This document shows, piece by piece, positions 52,821 to 61,203 of a DNA stretch of 64,000 nucleotides. Made by a program: the position numbers and the translations under genes. Position 1 is the stretch's first letter. Every line of letters begins with the position of its first letter. The stretch is from Gordonia asplenii (GTDB lineage: Bacteria > Actinomycetota > Actinomycetes > Mycobacteriales > Mycobacteriaceae), in NCBI RefSeq assembly GCF_012933505.1, contig NZ_JABBNB010000029.1:30650-94649 (forward strand). Direction: 5' to 3'. Below the pieces are notes generated by a model. That model did not search any database and had not been told where the DNA came from. It worked only from the letters and a program-made list of their open reading frames with translations.

Positions 52821-53483
52821 CTAACTTGCCGGAGGCATCAGAACGGTGTCGATGAGATACACCGTCGCATTGGCGGTGTGCACACCACCGCAGATGACCG
52901 AAGCGCCATTGACCTTGATGTCATTACCGGATCCAGTCACCGCGAGCGTCGCGCCCTCGACTGTCTTGTGAGTGCCGTCGACCTTAGAGGGGCTGAGCTG
53001 ACCGGGTACGACGTGGTAAGTCAGGATCTTCTTCAGCTCGGCGGAATTCGTCTTGAGGCCATCGATCGTCGCCGAATCGATCTTCGCGAACGCTTCGTCG
53101 ACCGGCGCGAATACCGTGAATTCCGAACCGTTGAGAGTGTCGACGAGATTCACCTGCGGATTCAGCTTTCCGGAGACCGCCGAGGTCAGCGTCGTCAGCA
53201 GTGGATTGTTCGACGCGGCGACCGCGACCGGAGCGGTCGCCATCCCCGTCACCGAGCCGGGTCCGGACGGAACCTTCTTCGCGTAGTCGGCACACCCCGG
53301 TCCCACCAGGTCCGATGCCGGGCTCATCGCCGATGTGCTGGTCGCCATCGATGTCATCGCCGACATCGGCGCCGCCGTCGAACTGGACGAGTCACCGGAG
53401 TCAGAGGAGCAAGCAGAAATGCTTAGGACGGCAGCAGCGGCGAATCCGACGGCAGCCACCGATGTGCAATTGATCTTCTTCAT
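52821..53483 (-). CDS. Fasciclin-domain lipoprotein (MPT70/MPT83-like)
   Basis: A 220-residue secreted protein. A signal peptide ends in LSISAC, a probable lipobox near residue 25. A Ser/Thr/Met/Ala-rich linker (about 27-60) precedes the fasciclin domain, with NPLLTTLTSAVSG, LNGSEFTVFAPVDEAFAKID, LKKILTYHVVPGQLSPS and VYLIDTVLMPP. Such domains mediate adhesion or act as cell-envelope antigens (MPT70, MPT83). AAGGAGAAG precedes the ATG at 53483; the longer frame to 53972 is rejected. It is divergent from dipZ, an association also seen in M. tuberculosis mpt83-dipZ-mpt70. Confidence 0.92.
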   Translation of the reverse strand: MKKINCTSVAAVGFAAAAVLSISACSSDSGDSSSSTAAPMSAMTSMATSTSAMSPASDLVGPGCADYAKKVPSGPGSVTGMATAPVAVAASNNPLLTTLTSAVSGKLNPQVNLVDTLNGSEFTVFAPVDEAFAKIDSATIDGLKTNSAELKKILTYHVVPGQLSPSKVDGTHKTVEGATLAVTGSGNDIKVNGASVICGGVHTANATVYLIDTVLMPPAS

Positions 53484-53673
53484 CGATCTTCTCCTTATCC
53501 TCGACCGCGGACGTTCCCCGGCCATGTACTTCAGGAGGCATTCGGCGCCGACCGGGTGGCGGATAGGTGGAGTAGGCAAGAAAGTCGTCCCGAACCTCCA
53601 CAACGAGAGTTTCGACGCGACATCGACGCGAAAGCACACCCAGCCGAAACCGTCTCGGTTCCGAATACCGGGC

Positions 53674-55434
53674 ATGCTCACATTGATTCTGATCGGTTTC
53701 CTCGGCGGACTGATCACCGGTGTATCGCCGTGCATCCTGCCGGTGCTGCCGGTGATTTTTCTCGCCGGAACACAGAACGCATCCGGTCCGGCCGAGCGGG
53801 AGGCCGAGCCGAATGTGGTCGACCGCGACCGATCGCGAATCGGTCGTGTTCGCAGAACGTACGCGCGATTGGGTCCGTATCGTGTCATCGCCGGTCTGGT
53901 GGTCAGTTTCTCGGCCGTGACCCTGATCGGATCCGCCGCACTGTCGCTGCTTCGGCTACCACAGGACACCATCCGGTGGGCCGGCCTGGTTGTCCTGACC
54001 CTGATCGGTCTCAGTCTGATCTTCCCGAGTCTCGAACGGCTTCTGGAACGACCGTTCGCGCGCCTGCCTCAGCGACCCGTCGCCGCAGGCAAGAGCGGCT
54101 TCGGTCTGGGCCTGGCGCTCGGGGTGCTCTACGTGCCGTGTGCGGGCCCGGTTCTGGCTGCCATCGTCGTCGCAGGGGCCAGCGGCAACATCGGGCTGCC
54201 GACCGTGGTGCTGACTCTGTCATTCGCCGTCGGCGCGGCGTTGCCGATGCTCGTCTTCACCCTCGCCGGCCGCCGGATCGCGGAACGGGTGAGTGCCTTC
54301 CGACGGCGGCAGCGGACGGTACGCATCGTGACCGGCGTGGTCATGATCGCCCTCGCCCTCGGGTTGGTGTTCAATCTGCCTGCCATCGTGCAGCGTGCGG
54401 TCCCCGACTACACCAGTCCGCTCCAGAATGCGGTGGGCGATCCCTCGCAATTGCAGAACAAACTCAACCTCGGCGGCATCGTGAACGATCAGAATCGCGA
54501 ACTGTCGAACTGCAGCAACGGCGCCACCGCTCTGCAGAACTGCGGAACAGCGCCCGAGTTGACCGGCATCACCGAATGGCTCAACACCGCGGACGGAGCA
54601 CCCGTCGACCTGCACGCACTACGCGGAAAGGTCGTGCTGATCGACTTCTGGGCGTACTCCTGCATCAACTGCCAGCGTGCCATTCCGCATGTGGTCGATT
54701 GGTACGACACCTATCGCACGGCGGGCTTCGAAGTGATCGGGGTCCACACCCCCGAATACGCCTTCGAACGAGTTCCCGCCAACGTGGCGTCGGGTGCGCA
54801 GCGCCTGCGAATCGACTACCCCATCGCACTCGACCCCAGCTACTCGACCTGGACGACGTATCGCAACAGCTACTGGCCCGCCGAATATCTGATCGACGCC
54901 ACCGGGACGGTACGGCATATCAAGTTCGGCGAGGGAGGCTACGACGTCACCGAAGGACACATCCGTCGACTTCTCGCCGACGCACATCCGGGTGTCACCT
55001 TGCCCGCACCCACCGACGTCAAGGACACCACCCCCACCACACGCACCACCGCCGAGACGTATTTCGCGGTCAGCAAGGCGATCAACTACGGCGGCTCCGG
55101 AGTCTATGACGTCGGGACCGCCGGATTCACCCTCCCCGCGACGCTTCCCGCCGATTCGTTCGGCCTCGCGGGGCGATGGACACTCGACCATCAGGGCGCA
55201 ACGGCCGCGGGACCCGACTCGGTCATCGCGCTGAACTATCACGCGAAAAACGTCTACGTCGTCGCCGGCGGCAGTGGAACCGTGACCGTACGGCAGGACG
55301 GCCGGGTACGGCAGATCCACATCACCGGCCCGCCCACACTGCACCAGATCGCCGGTGCTTCAGTCAGTGGACCGCAATACCTGCAAGTCGAACTGAGCCA
55401 GGGGCTTCAGGCGTTTTCGTTCACCTACGGCTGA
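53674..55434 (+). CDS. dipZ: DipZ-like protein: CcdA membrane domain, thioredoxin-like and C-terminal domains
   Basis: A 586-residue fusion. An N-terminal CcdA/DsbD-like membrane domain (about six helices, residues 1-245) has GVSPCILPVLPVIFLAG and YVPCAGPVLAA, the paired Cys-Pro motifs. A thioredoxin-like domain (about 300-440) has the redox motif WAYSCINCQRAIPHV. A beta-rich C-terminal domain follows (about 455-586). It carries reducing power across the membrane to exported thiols. The ATG at 53674 begins directly at the first helix, although its ribosome-binding site is weak. Pairing with a fasciclin gene matches M. tuberculosis. Confidence 0.93.
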   Translation: MLTLILIGFLGGLITGVSPCILPVLPVIFLAGTQNASGPAEREAEPNVVDRDRSRIGRVRRTYARLGPYRVIAGLVVSFSAVTLIGSAALSLLRLPQDTIRWAGLVVLTLIGLSLIFPSLERLLERPFARLPQRPVAAGKSGFGLGLALGVLYVPCAGPVLAAIVVAGASGNIGLPTVVLTLSFAVGAALPMLVFTLAGRRIAERVSAFRRRQRTVRIVTGVVMIALALGLVFNLPAIVQRAVPDYTSPLQNAVGDPSQLQNKLNLGGIVNDQNRELSNCSNGATALQNCGTAPELTGITEWLNTADGAPVDLHALRGKVVLIDFWAYSCINCQRAIPHVVDWYDTYRTAGFEVIGVHTPEYAFERVPANVASGAQRLRIDYPIALDPSYSTWTTYRNSYWPAEYLIDATGTVRHIKFGEGGYDVTEGHIRRLLADAHPGVTLPAPTDVKDTTPTTRTTAETYFAVSKAINYGGSGVYDVGTAGFTLPATLPADSFGLAGRWTLDHQGATAAGPDSVIALNYHAKNVYVVAGGSGTVTVRQDGRVRQIHITGPPTLHQIAGASVSGPQYLQVELSQGLQAFSFTYG

Positions 55435-55453
55435 TCGCGGTTTCGACGCGGTC

Positions 55454-56023
55454 CTAAGCGGGAGCCTGTGTGGTCGACGGCGGCGCGCTGGTCTGGCCCG
55501 GAGTCTGCTGCTGACCCGGCGTCTGCATCTGGCCGCCCGGCATCTGCTGTTGACCGTCACGATGTGACCGGCGGCCCTGGCCGAACTCACCCTGGCCGTA
55601 GCCACCGGGACCGTAGTCGCCGCGACCGTGTTCGCCGCGACCGGGACCGCCCCGATTCTCCGACTGATGGTTTCCGTGATGGTGGTGATGGCCGCCGCCA
55701 CCGGACGTCAACGTCCCGACGCCGAAGCCGATGAAGAAGATCACGAGTATGCCGATCACATATGCCGCCACCCGCAACGCGATGTTGTTCGACCAGGTGT
55801 GGACAAACCCCTTCTTCGCCGGCTTCTCGGGCGTCGCCGCAACAGCGGGGTCCGTGGAGGTGGTGGCAGGCTGCGGCGTCGTCGACGGCGGCGGAGCCGC
55901 CTGTGCGATCGGCTCGGTGCGCGCATCGGCGCCGTCGTCGATCGGTGTCGTCGGGGCATCGTAGGGACTTGTCGCGGGTGTCGCGTCGGGAGTTTCGCCC
56001 TGGCCCGAATTGTCAGAAGTCAT
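55454..56023 (-). CDS. Single-pass membrane protein with poly-His and Gly/Gln-rich exterior
   Basis: A 189-residue protein of unknown function. The N-terminal 75 residues are Pro/Thr/Ala-rich and acidic, presumably cytoplasmic. One membrane helix (about 82-105, AYVIGILVIFFIGFGVG) is followed by GGGGHHHHHGNH, a poly-His metal-binding candidate, then a Gly/Arg/Gln-rich tail with repeated GRGDYGPGGYGQGEFGQG and MPGG/TPGQQQTPGQ units. The ATG at 56023 avoids 33 unlikely upstream residues. It converges with dipZ, ending 19 bases after the dipZ stop. Confidence 0.7.
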   Translation of the reverse strand: MTSDNSGQGETPDATPATSPYDAPTTPIDDGADARTEPIAQAAPPPSTTPQPATTSTDPAVAATPEKPAKKGFVHTWSNNIALRVAAYVIGILVIFFIGFGVGTLTSGGGGHHHHHGNHQSENRGGPGRGEHGRGDYGPGGYGQGEFGQGRRSHRDGQQQMPGGQMQTPGQQQTPGQTSAPPSTTQAPA

Positions 56024-56164
56024 GGGAGCTCGTTCCGTGAGTGTGATGGACGGTGAGACCGCGACACTAGGCACGACGCCTGGCAGTTTCACCCGGCGGA
56101 CTTGTGAATCTCCTGTGCTCACATCTCGGGGTCATCCCAGGCCAGACGATGTCAGACTCGACAC

Positions 56165-56581
56165 GTGACGCTCACCTTGCAAGAGATCTCTGACCGAATG
56201 GAGATCAACGACATCTTGACCGCCTACTCCACCGCCGTCGACGCCGGGCGATTCGACGCCCTGCGCGCGGTGTTCACTGCCGACGCCCGGATCGACTATT
56301 CGGCGACCGGCGGCATCGCCGGCGACCTCGACGAGATCATCTCCTGGCTCGGCGAGGTGCTGCCCGCTTTCAGCGCGTACTGCCACTTTCTCGGCAACGT
56401 CGACATCTCGCTGAACGGCGACGCCGCGACGTCGCGCACACTGTGCCTCAACCCGATGCAGACGCCGGACCGATCAACCTTCCTGCTCGCCATCTACTAC
56501 GACGACGAGTGGGTGCGCACCGTCGACGGCTGGCGCATCACGTCGCGGACGCTGGTGACGAAACTTCACAAGGAGTTGTAG
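56165..56581 (+). CDS. SnoaL/NTF2-like domain protein
   Basis: A 138-residue small alpha+beta protein of the SnoaL-like (NTF2 fold) type. DRMEINDILTAYSTAVDAGRFDALRAVFTADARIDYSATGG is the family's N-terminal pattern with the acidic pocket residues. DEWVRTVDGWRITSRTLV is the typical end. Members are isomerases, dehydratases or non-catalytic. There is no clear ribosome-binding site before the GTG; an ATG 11 codons later is the alternative. It stands between two minus-strand genes. Confidence 0.82.
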   Translation: MTLTLQEISDRMEINDILTAYSTAVDAGRFDALRAVFTADARIDYSATGGIAGDLDEIISWLGEVLPAFSAYCHFLGNVDISLNGDAATSRTLCLNPMQTPDRSTFLLAIYYDDEWVRTVDGWRITSRTLVTKLHKEL

Positions 56582-56722
56582 GTTGGCGCGGCCACTGTCT
56601 CGTGTCACCGCTTCGCGGAGCTTCTGGGTGCGTGTCCGCGGCAATGGCGAGTGTGGCAGGCGACAGATCGAGGTGGGCCCGCAGCAGCTCGACGACACGA
56701 GCGAATCCGACGCGCACCGAGG

Positions 56723-57862
56723 TCACCGCAGGCCCCACTCGCGCGCGAGCAGCTCGTGCGATTCCAGTCGATGATCGAAGTCGTGCGTCACGCTCGTGAC
56801 GACGAGTTCGTCGGCGCCGGTGACTCGCGCGAGGGTGCTCAATCCGTCGACGACGGTGTCCGGTGCGCCGACGAACTGGGTACGGACTCGATCGCCGACA
56901 ACCGCGAGCTGTTCGTCGGTGAGCGGCGCAGTCGTAGCGGGGTCCGGATACTCGACGGCACCCGCTCCGCTGCGAATACTGTGCACCCAATGTCCGTAGG
57001 TCGACGACGCCCGGTGTCGCGCGGTCGCGTCATCGGGCGCGACGACGACGTCGGCCGATACCACGACGTAGGGCTCGGCCAATGTCGTGGACGGGACGAA
57101 AGCTGCCCGGTATGCCTCGACCGCCTCCACAACCGTTGCAGGGCTGACGTGATAGTTCGCGACGAACGGCAATCCACGTGCTCCGGCGACCTGTGCGCTC
57201 TGCCCCTTGCTGCTGCCGAACAGCCAGACCTGCACGTCCGCGCCGGCACCGGGCACGGCCCGCAGTACGACATCCCGCGCACTGAACGTGCCCGCGAGCA
57301 GCGACAGGACGTCGTCGACAGCGTCGGCGAAGTCGGGCGGTTGGGCTCCGTCGAACAGTGTCGCGTCAAAGCTCGCTGCCAATCGCGGTGAGCCGTAAAG
57401 ACTTTCGACCGGAAAGGGCGCCGGGATGAGGAGTCCGTCGACGACCTGGTCCGCCGCGTTCGCACGGGTCACCGCCGCGGGCGGCGACGCGGGCGGCGAC
57501 GCTACGAAGTCGGCTCGACGTTGCGCCGATCTGCCCAGCCCGAGATCGAGCCGGCCCGGGTACACCGCGTCGATCGTGCCGAATGCCTCGACCACCGACG
57601 ACGGAGTGTGCAGCCCGATCTGGACGGCGGCCGAGCCCACCCTGATCCGCCGCGTCGCCGCCGCGACCAGAGCGATCAACGTGGTGGTCGACGAGCTGGC
57701 CACCGCGACGAAGTGATGCTCGGCGAGCCAGAATCGCTTGTAGCCCAACGACTCCGCATGCCGCGCCAGCGCGATGGAATGGTTGACGGCGGTCGCGGCG
57801 TCGGATCCATGGGTGACCGGCGCGAGGTCGAGAACCGACAGTGGGATCGCGGCATTCGTCAT
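56723..57862 (-). CDS. Luciferase-like (LLM) flavin-dependent oxidoreductase, MsnO8-like
   Basis: A 379-residue flavin monooxygenase of the LLM superfamily. LSVLDLAPVTHGSDAATAVNHSIALARHAESLGYKRFWLAEHH is the MsnO8-branch N-terminus. GSAAVQIGLHTPSSVVEAFGTIDAVYPGRLDLGLGRSA follows, and VWLFGSSKGQSAQVAGARGLPFVANYH completes the flavin site. It oxidises an unknown substrate with FMNH2 and O2. GGAAGGAGG lies five bases before the ATG at 57862, so the longer upstream frame is rejected. It is divergent from two further LLM genes of a different branch. Confidence 0.9.
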   Translation of the reverse strand: MTNAAIPLSVLDLAPVTHGSDAATAVNHSIALARHAESLGYKRFWLAEHHFVAVASSSTTTLIALVAAATRRIRVGSAAVQIGLHTPSSVVEAFGTIDAVYPGRLDLGLGRSAQRRADFVASPPASPPAAVTRANAADQVVDGLLIPAPFPVESLYGSPRLAASFDATLFDGAQPPDFADAVDDVLSLLAGTFSARDVVLRAVPGAGADVQVWLFGSSKGQSAQVAGARGLPFVANYHVSPATVVEAVEAYRAAFVPSTTLAEPYVVVSADVVVAPDDATARHRASSTYGHWVHSIRSGAGAVEYPDPATTAPLTDEQLAVVGDRVRTQFVGAPDTVVDGLSTLARVTGADELVVTSVTHDFDHRLESHELLAREWGLR

Positions 57863-58015
57863 CGATCCTCCTTCCGCAGGGGTACGACGTCTCTCCGGAC
57901 ATGGGTGCGTGACCAGTGAGCACCATCCGCGTCCCTCGACGCCAGAGTTGCGCTCAGCGTGGGCGAATCGCCCTCGCGCGGAATCTGCCGGCCTGCCGAA
58001 CAAGTTGGACCGAGC

Positions 58016-59218
58016 GTGCCAAACTCTTCTGCGAGCCGTCGACCCGGCGAGATTCATCTGGCGGTGGCCCTCACCGGTGCCGGAGCGCATCCGGCCGCTT
58101 GGCGCGTCGATGGCGCCCACCCTCGGGATCTGCTATCCGCCCGCTATTGGGCCGACCTCGTCTCTACCGCCGAGGCCGGCCTGCTCGACTTCGTCTCCTT
58201 CGGTGATTCCTTTCTCCTGCAAGGTGATTCGAAGAAGTCCGGCACTCGTGTCGATCGTATTGCGGGGCAGCTCGATTCGGTGCTCGTCGCGTCGCGGATC
58301 GCACCGCTGGCCCGCCGGATCGGATTCATCCCGACGGCGATCGTCACTCACACCGAGCCGTTCCACCTCTCCAAGGCCATCGCCACCCTGGATTACGTCA
58401 GCGCCGGCCGCGCCGGCGTCGAGCTATCGGTGTCGCTGGATCCACATGAGGCCGCACTGTTCGGGCGACGCGATGTCGCGATGTTCGACGTCGACGCCGC
58501 ACACCGGGAAGCTGCCGACTACGCCGAAGTACTTGCGCTGCTGTGGGATTCGTGGGAGGACGACGCGGAGATCCGCGACATCGCCGGCGGACGGTTCATC
58601 GATCGGGACAAATTGCACTACATCGACTTCGTCGGCGACCACTTCTCGGTACGGGGTCCGTCGATCACACCGCGTCCGCCGCAGGGACACCCGATCATCG
58701 CGGCGTCCGGCGGCGACGTCGCGGCGCTGCGTCTCATCGCCGACGTCGCCGACGTCGGGTTCATCGCGCCGCCCGACGTCGCCGCCGGTGCGGCCACCGT
58801 CACCGAGATCAACCGATTCCGTTCGGCGGCAGGAAGATCCGATTCTCCGCAGCACACGTTCGTCGATCTGGTCGTCGTGCTCGGCGATTCCACCAGTCAT
58901 GCAGTGCAGCGTCGAGGCCAGCTCGACGAATTGGACGGTGAGGAGTTCACCCCCGCGGCTCCGATCGTCACCGGGTCCGCAGCCGGGTTGGCCGATGCGA
59001 TCGAGGAGTGGACATCCCTCGACGGAATCAGCGGCGTGCGCCTGATCCCCGCCACGCACGCCGTCGATCTTCCCCGGATCTCCGCGGAGCTGGTGCCGGA
59101 GTTGCAGCGCCGCAGGCTCTTTCGGACGACGTATGCGGGATCGACGCTTCGCGACCGGCTCGGACTCGCCCGGCCCGCGAACCGCTTCGCCACGCGACGC
59201 GAGGTGTCGGCGTCATGA
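58016..59218 (+). CDS. LLM flavin monooxygenase, NtaA/SnaA/SoxA (DszA) branch
   Basis: A 400-residue FMNH2-dependent monooxygenase of the NtaA/DszA type. It has EIHLAVALTGAGAHPAAWR, ARYWADLVSTAEAGLLDFVSFGDSF, SKAIATLDYVSAGRAGVELSVS, EVLALLWDSWEDDA and HYIDFVGDHFSVRGPSITPRPPQGHPIIAASG, the last typical of this branch. Such enzymes cleave C-S or C-N bonds in sulfur or nitrogen acquisition. The GTG at 58016 is chosen; a GTG at 57959 would add 19 residues. It is translationally coupled to the next gene by a four-base overlap. Confidence 0.87.
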   Translation: MPNSSASRRPGEIHLAVALTGAGAHPAAWRVDGAHPRDLLSARYWADLVSTAEAGLLDFVSFGDSFLLQGDSKKSGTRVDRIAGQLDSVLVASRIAPLARRIGFIPTAIVTHTEPFHLSKAIATLDYVSAGRAGVELSVSLDPHEAALFGRRDVAMFDVDAAHREAADYAEVLALLWDSWEDDAEIRDIAGGRFIDRDKLHYIDFVGDHFSVRGPSITPRPPQGHPIIAASGGDVAALRLIADVADVGFIAPPDVAAGAATVTEINRFRSAAGRSDSPQHTFVDLVVVLGDSTSHAVQRRGQLDELDGEEFTPAAPIVTGSAAGLADAIEEWTSLDGISGVRLIPATHAVDLPRISAELVPELQRRRLFRTTYAGSTLRDRLGLARPANRFATRREVSAS

Positions 59219-60546
59219 AGCAGGTGCATCTCGCGGCGCACTTTCCCGGCGTCAACAACACCACGGTCTGGAGCGATCCGGACGCCGGCAGTCACATCGA
59301 GTTCAGTTCCTTCGTGCGCCTCGCCCGAACGGCCGAGCGCGGTCTGTTCGACTTCTTCTTCCTTGCCGAGGGATTGCGTCTTCGTGAGCAGAACGGGCTG
59401 ATCTACGACCTCGACGTCGTCGGGCGGCCGGACACCTTCACCGTTCTGTCCGCGCTCGCCGCGGTGACCACCCATCTCGGGCTGGCCGGGACGATCAACT
59501 CGACTTTCAACGAACCCTACGAGGTGGCACGACAATTCGCGTCACTCGATCACCTGTCCGACGGTCGTGCCGCGTGGAACGTGGTGACCTCGTGGGACGA
59601 GTTCACCGGCGAGAACTTCCGTCGCGGCGGCTATCTGCCGTCCGAACAGCGATACGAGCGGGCCAGGCAATTCCTCGACACCGCAACGCGATTGTGGGAT
59701 TCGTGGCGCGCCGACGACGTTCTCGCCGACGTCGGAGCGGGGCGGTACCTGCGCCGCGCCGACGTCGGCGCGTTCGAGCACCGCGACTCTCAGTTCGACA
59801 TCCGCGGCCAGTTCAACGTCCCTCGCCCGCCGCAGGGACGGCCGGTCATCTTTCAGGCGGGCGACTCCGACGAGGGACGCGAGTTCGCGGCGGCGAAGGC
59901 CGACGCCATCTTCTCCCGCCACGCCAAGTACGCCGACGGCCGCGAGTTCTACGCCGACGTCAAGGGCAGGCTGCCCGCCTACGGTCGTCGTCGAGAAGAC
60001 CTGCTGGTGTTGCCCGCGGCGACGTTCGTGTTGGGCGACACCGACTCCGAGGCCGCCGACATCGCCCGTGAGGTCCGGCTGCAGCAGGTCAGCGGTCAGA
60101 CCGCGATCAAATTCCTGGAGCAGTTGTGGAACCGCGATCTGTCCGACCACGACCCCGACGGCCCACTCCCGCGGGTGGATCCGATCCCCGGCGAGAACAC
60201 GATAGCGAAGGGGCGGGCCAGTGTGCGTATCCATCGTGACCCTCGTGAGGTCGCAGCAGAATGGCGCCGACTCGCCGAAAGCCGCAACCTCTCGACGCGC
60301 GAACTGATCGTCGAAGTGACCGGGCGGCAGTCGTTCATCGGTTCCCCGGCAACGGTTGCCGGTGCCATCAACGACTTCGTTCAGGCCGATGTCGCCGACG
60401 GTTTCATCCTCGTCCCGCACCTCACGCCGGATGGGTTGGATCGTTTCGTCGACGACGTCGTACCGCTGCTGCAAGAGCTGGGCGTCTACCGGACCGAGTA
60501 TCCGGGAGGGACACTGCGGGAGAATCTGGGGTTGGCGGCGGTCTGA
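59215..60546 (+). CDS. LLM flavin monooxygenase, NtaA/SnaA/DszA branch
   Basis: A 443-residue paralogue-like partner of the preceding gene: MKQVHLAAHFPGVNNTTVWSDPDAGSHIEFSSFVRLARTAERGLFDFFFLAEG, GTINSTFNEPYEVARQFASLDHLSDGRAAWNVVTSWD and HRDSQFDIRGQFNVPRPPQGRPVIFQAG are canonical for the DszA/NtaA group. TGRQSFIGSPATVAGAINDFVQADVADGFILVPHLTPDG closes the barrel. It should need a separate flavin reductase, and none is visible in the window. The ATG overlaps the previous stop (ATGA). The substrate is probably an organosulfur or amine compound; this is inference from the family. Confidence 0.92.
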   Translation: MKQVHLAAHFPGVNNTTVWSDPDAGSHIEFSSFVRLARTAERGLFDFFFLAEGLRLREQNGLIYDLDVVGRPDTFTVLSALAAVTTHLGLAGTINSTFNEPYEVARQFASLDHLSDGRAAWNVVTSWDEFTGENFRRGGYLPSEQRYERARQFLDTATRLWDSWRADDVLADVGAGRYLRRADVGAFEHRDSQFDIRGQFNVPRPPQGRPVIFQAGDSDEGREFAAAKADAIFSRHAKYADGREFYADVKGRLPAYGRRREDLLVLPAATFVLGDTDSEAADIAREVRLQQVSGQTAIKFLEQLWNRDLSDHDPDGPLPRVDPIPGENTIAKGRASVRIHRDPREVAAEWRRLAESRNLSTRELIVEVTGRQSFIGSPATVAGAINDFVQADVADGFILVPHLTPDGLDRFVDDVVPLLQELGVYRTEYPGGTLRENLGLAAV

Positions 60547-60628
60547 GCGGGCCCGCGTGCAACGCGGTGGTAGCCCCTGATCGGGAGCGATTGTTGCGAT
60601 CTCGACGACGCGTGACGATATGTTGTCA

Positions 60629-60657
60629 TTGACACCATAGTAGTCACTGTCTACATT
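60629..60657 (+). promoter_or_regulatory. Candidate sigma-70-type promoter
   Basis: TTGACA (60629-60634), 17 bp, then TACATT (60652-60657), about 30 bp before the SRPBCC gene start at 60690. It has near-consensus hexamers and optimal spacing. Confidence 0.6.
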
Positions 60658-60689
60658 GGAAGGACCCCTACTGCGACGACGGAGAACTC

Positions 60690-61184
60690 ATGGTGAAGCC
60701 AACCCAGCCCAGGCAGCTCGACCACCCCGACGTCGCGCCGCATCGAGTCAACGCGGTCCACGACTGTCCGGCTCCGGCGAGCTCCGTCTTCGCCGTCCTC
60801 GCCGACAACCCGGGCGCCGCGCGGTGGCTGGGCTGGTATGTGACCTCGGTCGCGACTACGTCGACCGCCGAACACGGTGTGGGGTCGACGCGCGCGGTGT
60901 CGTGGCTCTACGGCATCGGCCGGCTCGAAGAGCGGTTCATCGGTTGGGAAGAACCCTCGCTGTGGTCGTTCACCCTGACCGGCGCCCGCCCGGGACTGTT
61001 CAGAGAATTCGTCGAGCGCATCCGCATCGAGCCGCTGGGCGAGGACAGTTGTCGCGTTCACTACGACATGGGCGTCGACTTCACCCCCTTCGGAAAAGTA
61101 CTGGCAAGACCACTCATCGCCTGGGTCAACCAGGAGATAGGCTCCACGCTGCAACGGCTGAGCGACGCCGCGGTCGCGCGATAG
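60690..61184 (+). CDS. SRPBCC/polyketide-cyclase-like protein
   Basis: A 164-residue START-like (SRPBCC) protein. VNAVHDCPAPASSVFAVLADNPGAARWLGWYV is the common opening, followed by VGSTRAVSWLYGIGRLEERFIGWEEPSLWSFTLTG and CRVHYDMGVDFTPFGKVLARPLIAWVNQEIGSTLQRL, the C-terminal helix over the hydrophobic pocket. It probably binds or modifies a lipid or aromatic molecule. GGAGAAC precedes the ATG and a good promoter lies upstream. It converges with the HATPase-LuxR gene. Confidence 0.83.
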   Translation: MVKPTQPRQLDHPDVAPHRVNAVHDCPAPASSVFAVLADNPGAARWLGWYVTSVATTSTAEHGVGSTRAVSWLYGIGRLEERFIGWEEPSLWSFTLTGARPGLFREFVERIRIEPLGEDSCRVHYDMGVDFTPFGKVLARPLIAWVNQEIGSTLQRLSDAAVAR

Positions 61185-61203
61185 TCGCCGGCGAACTCGG
61201 AAC

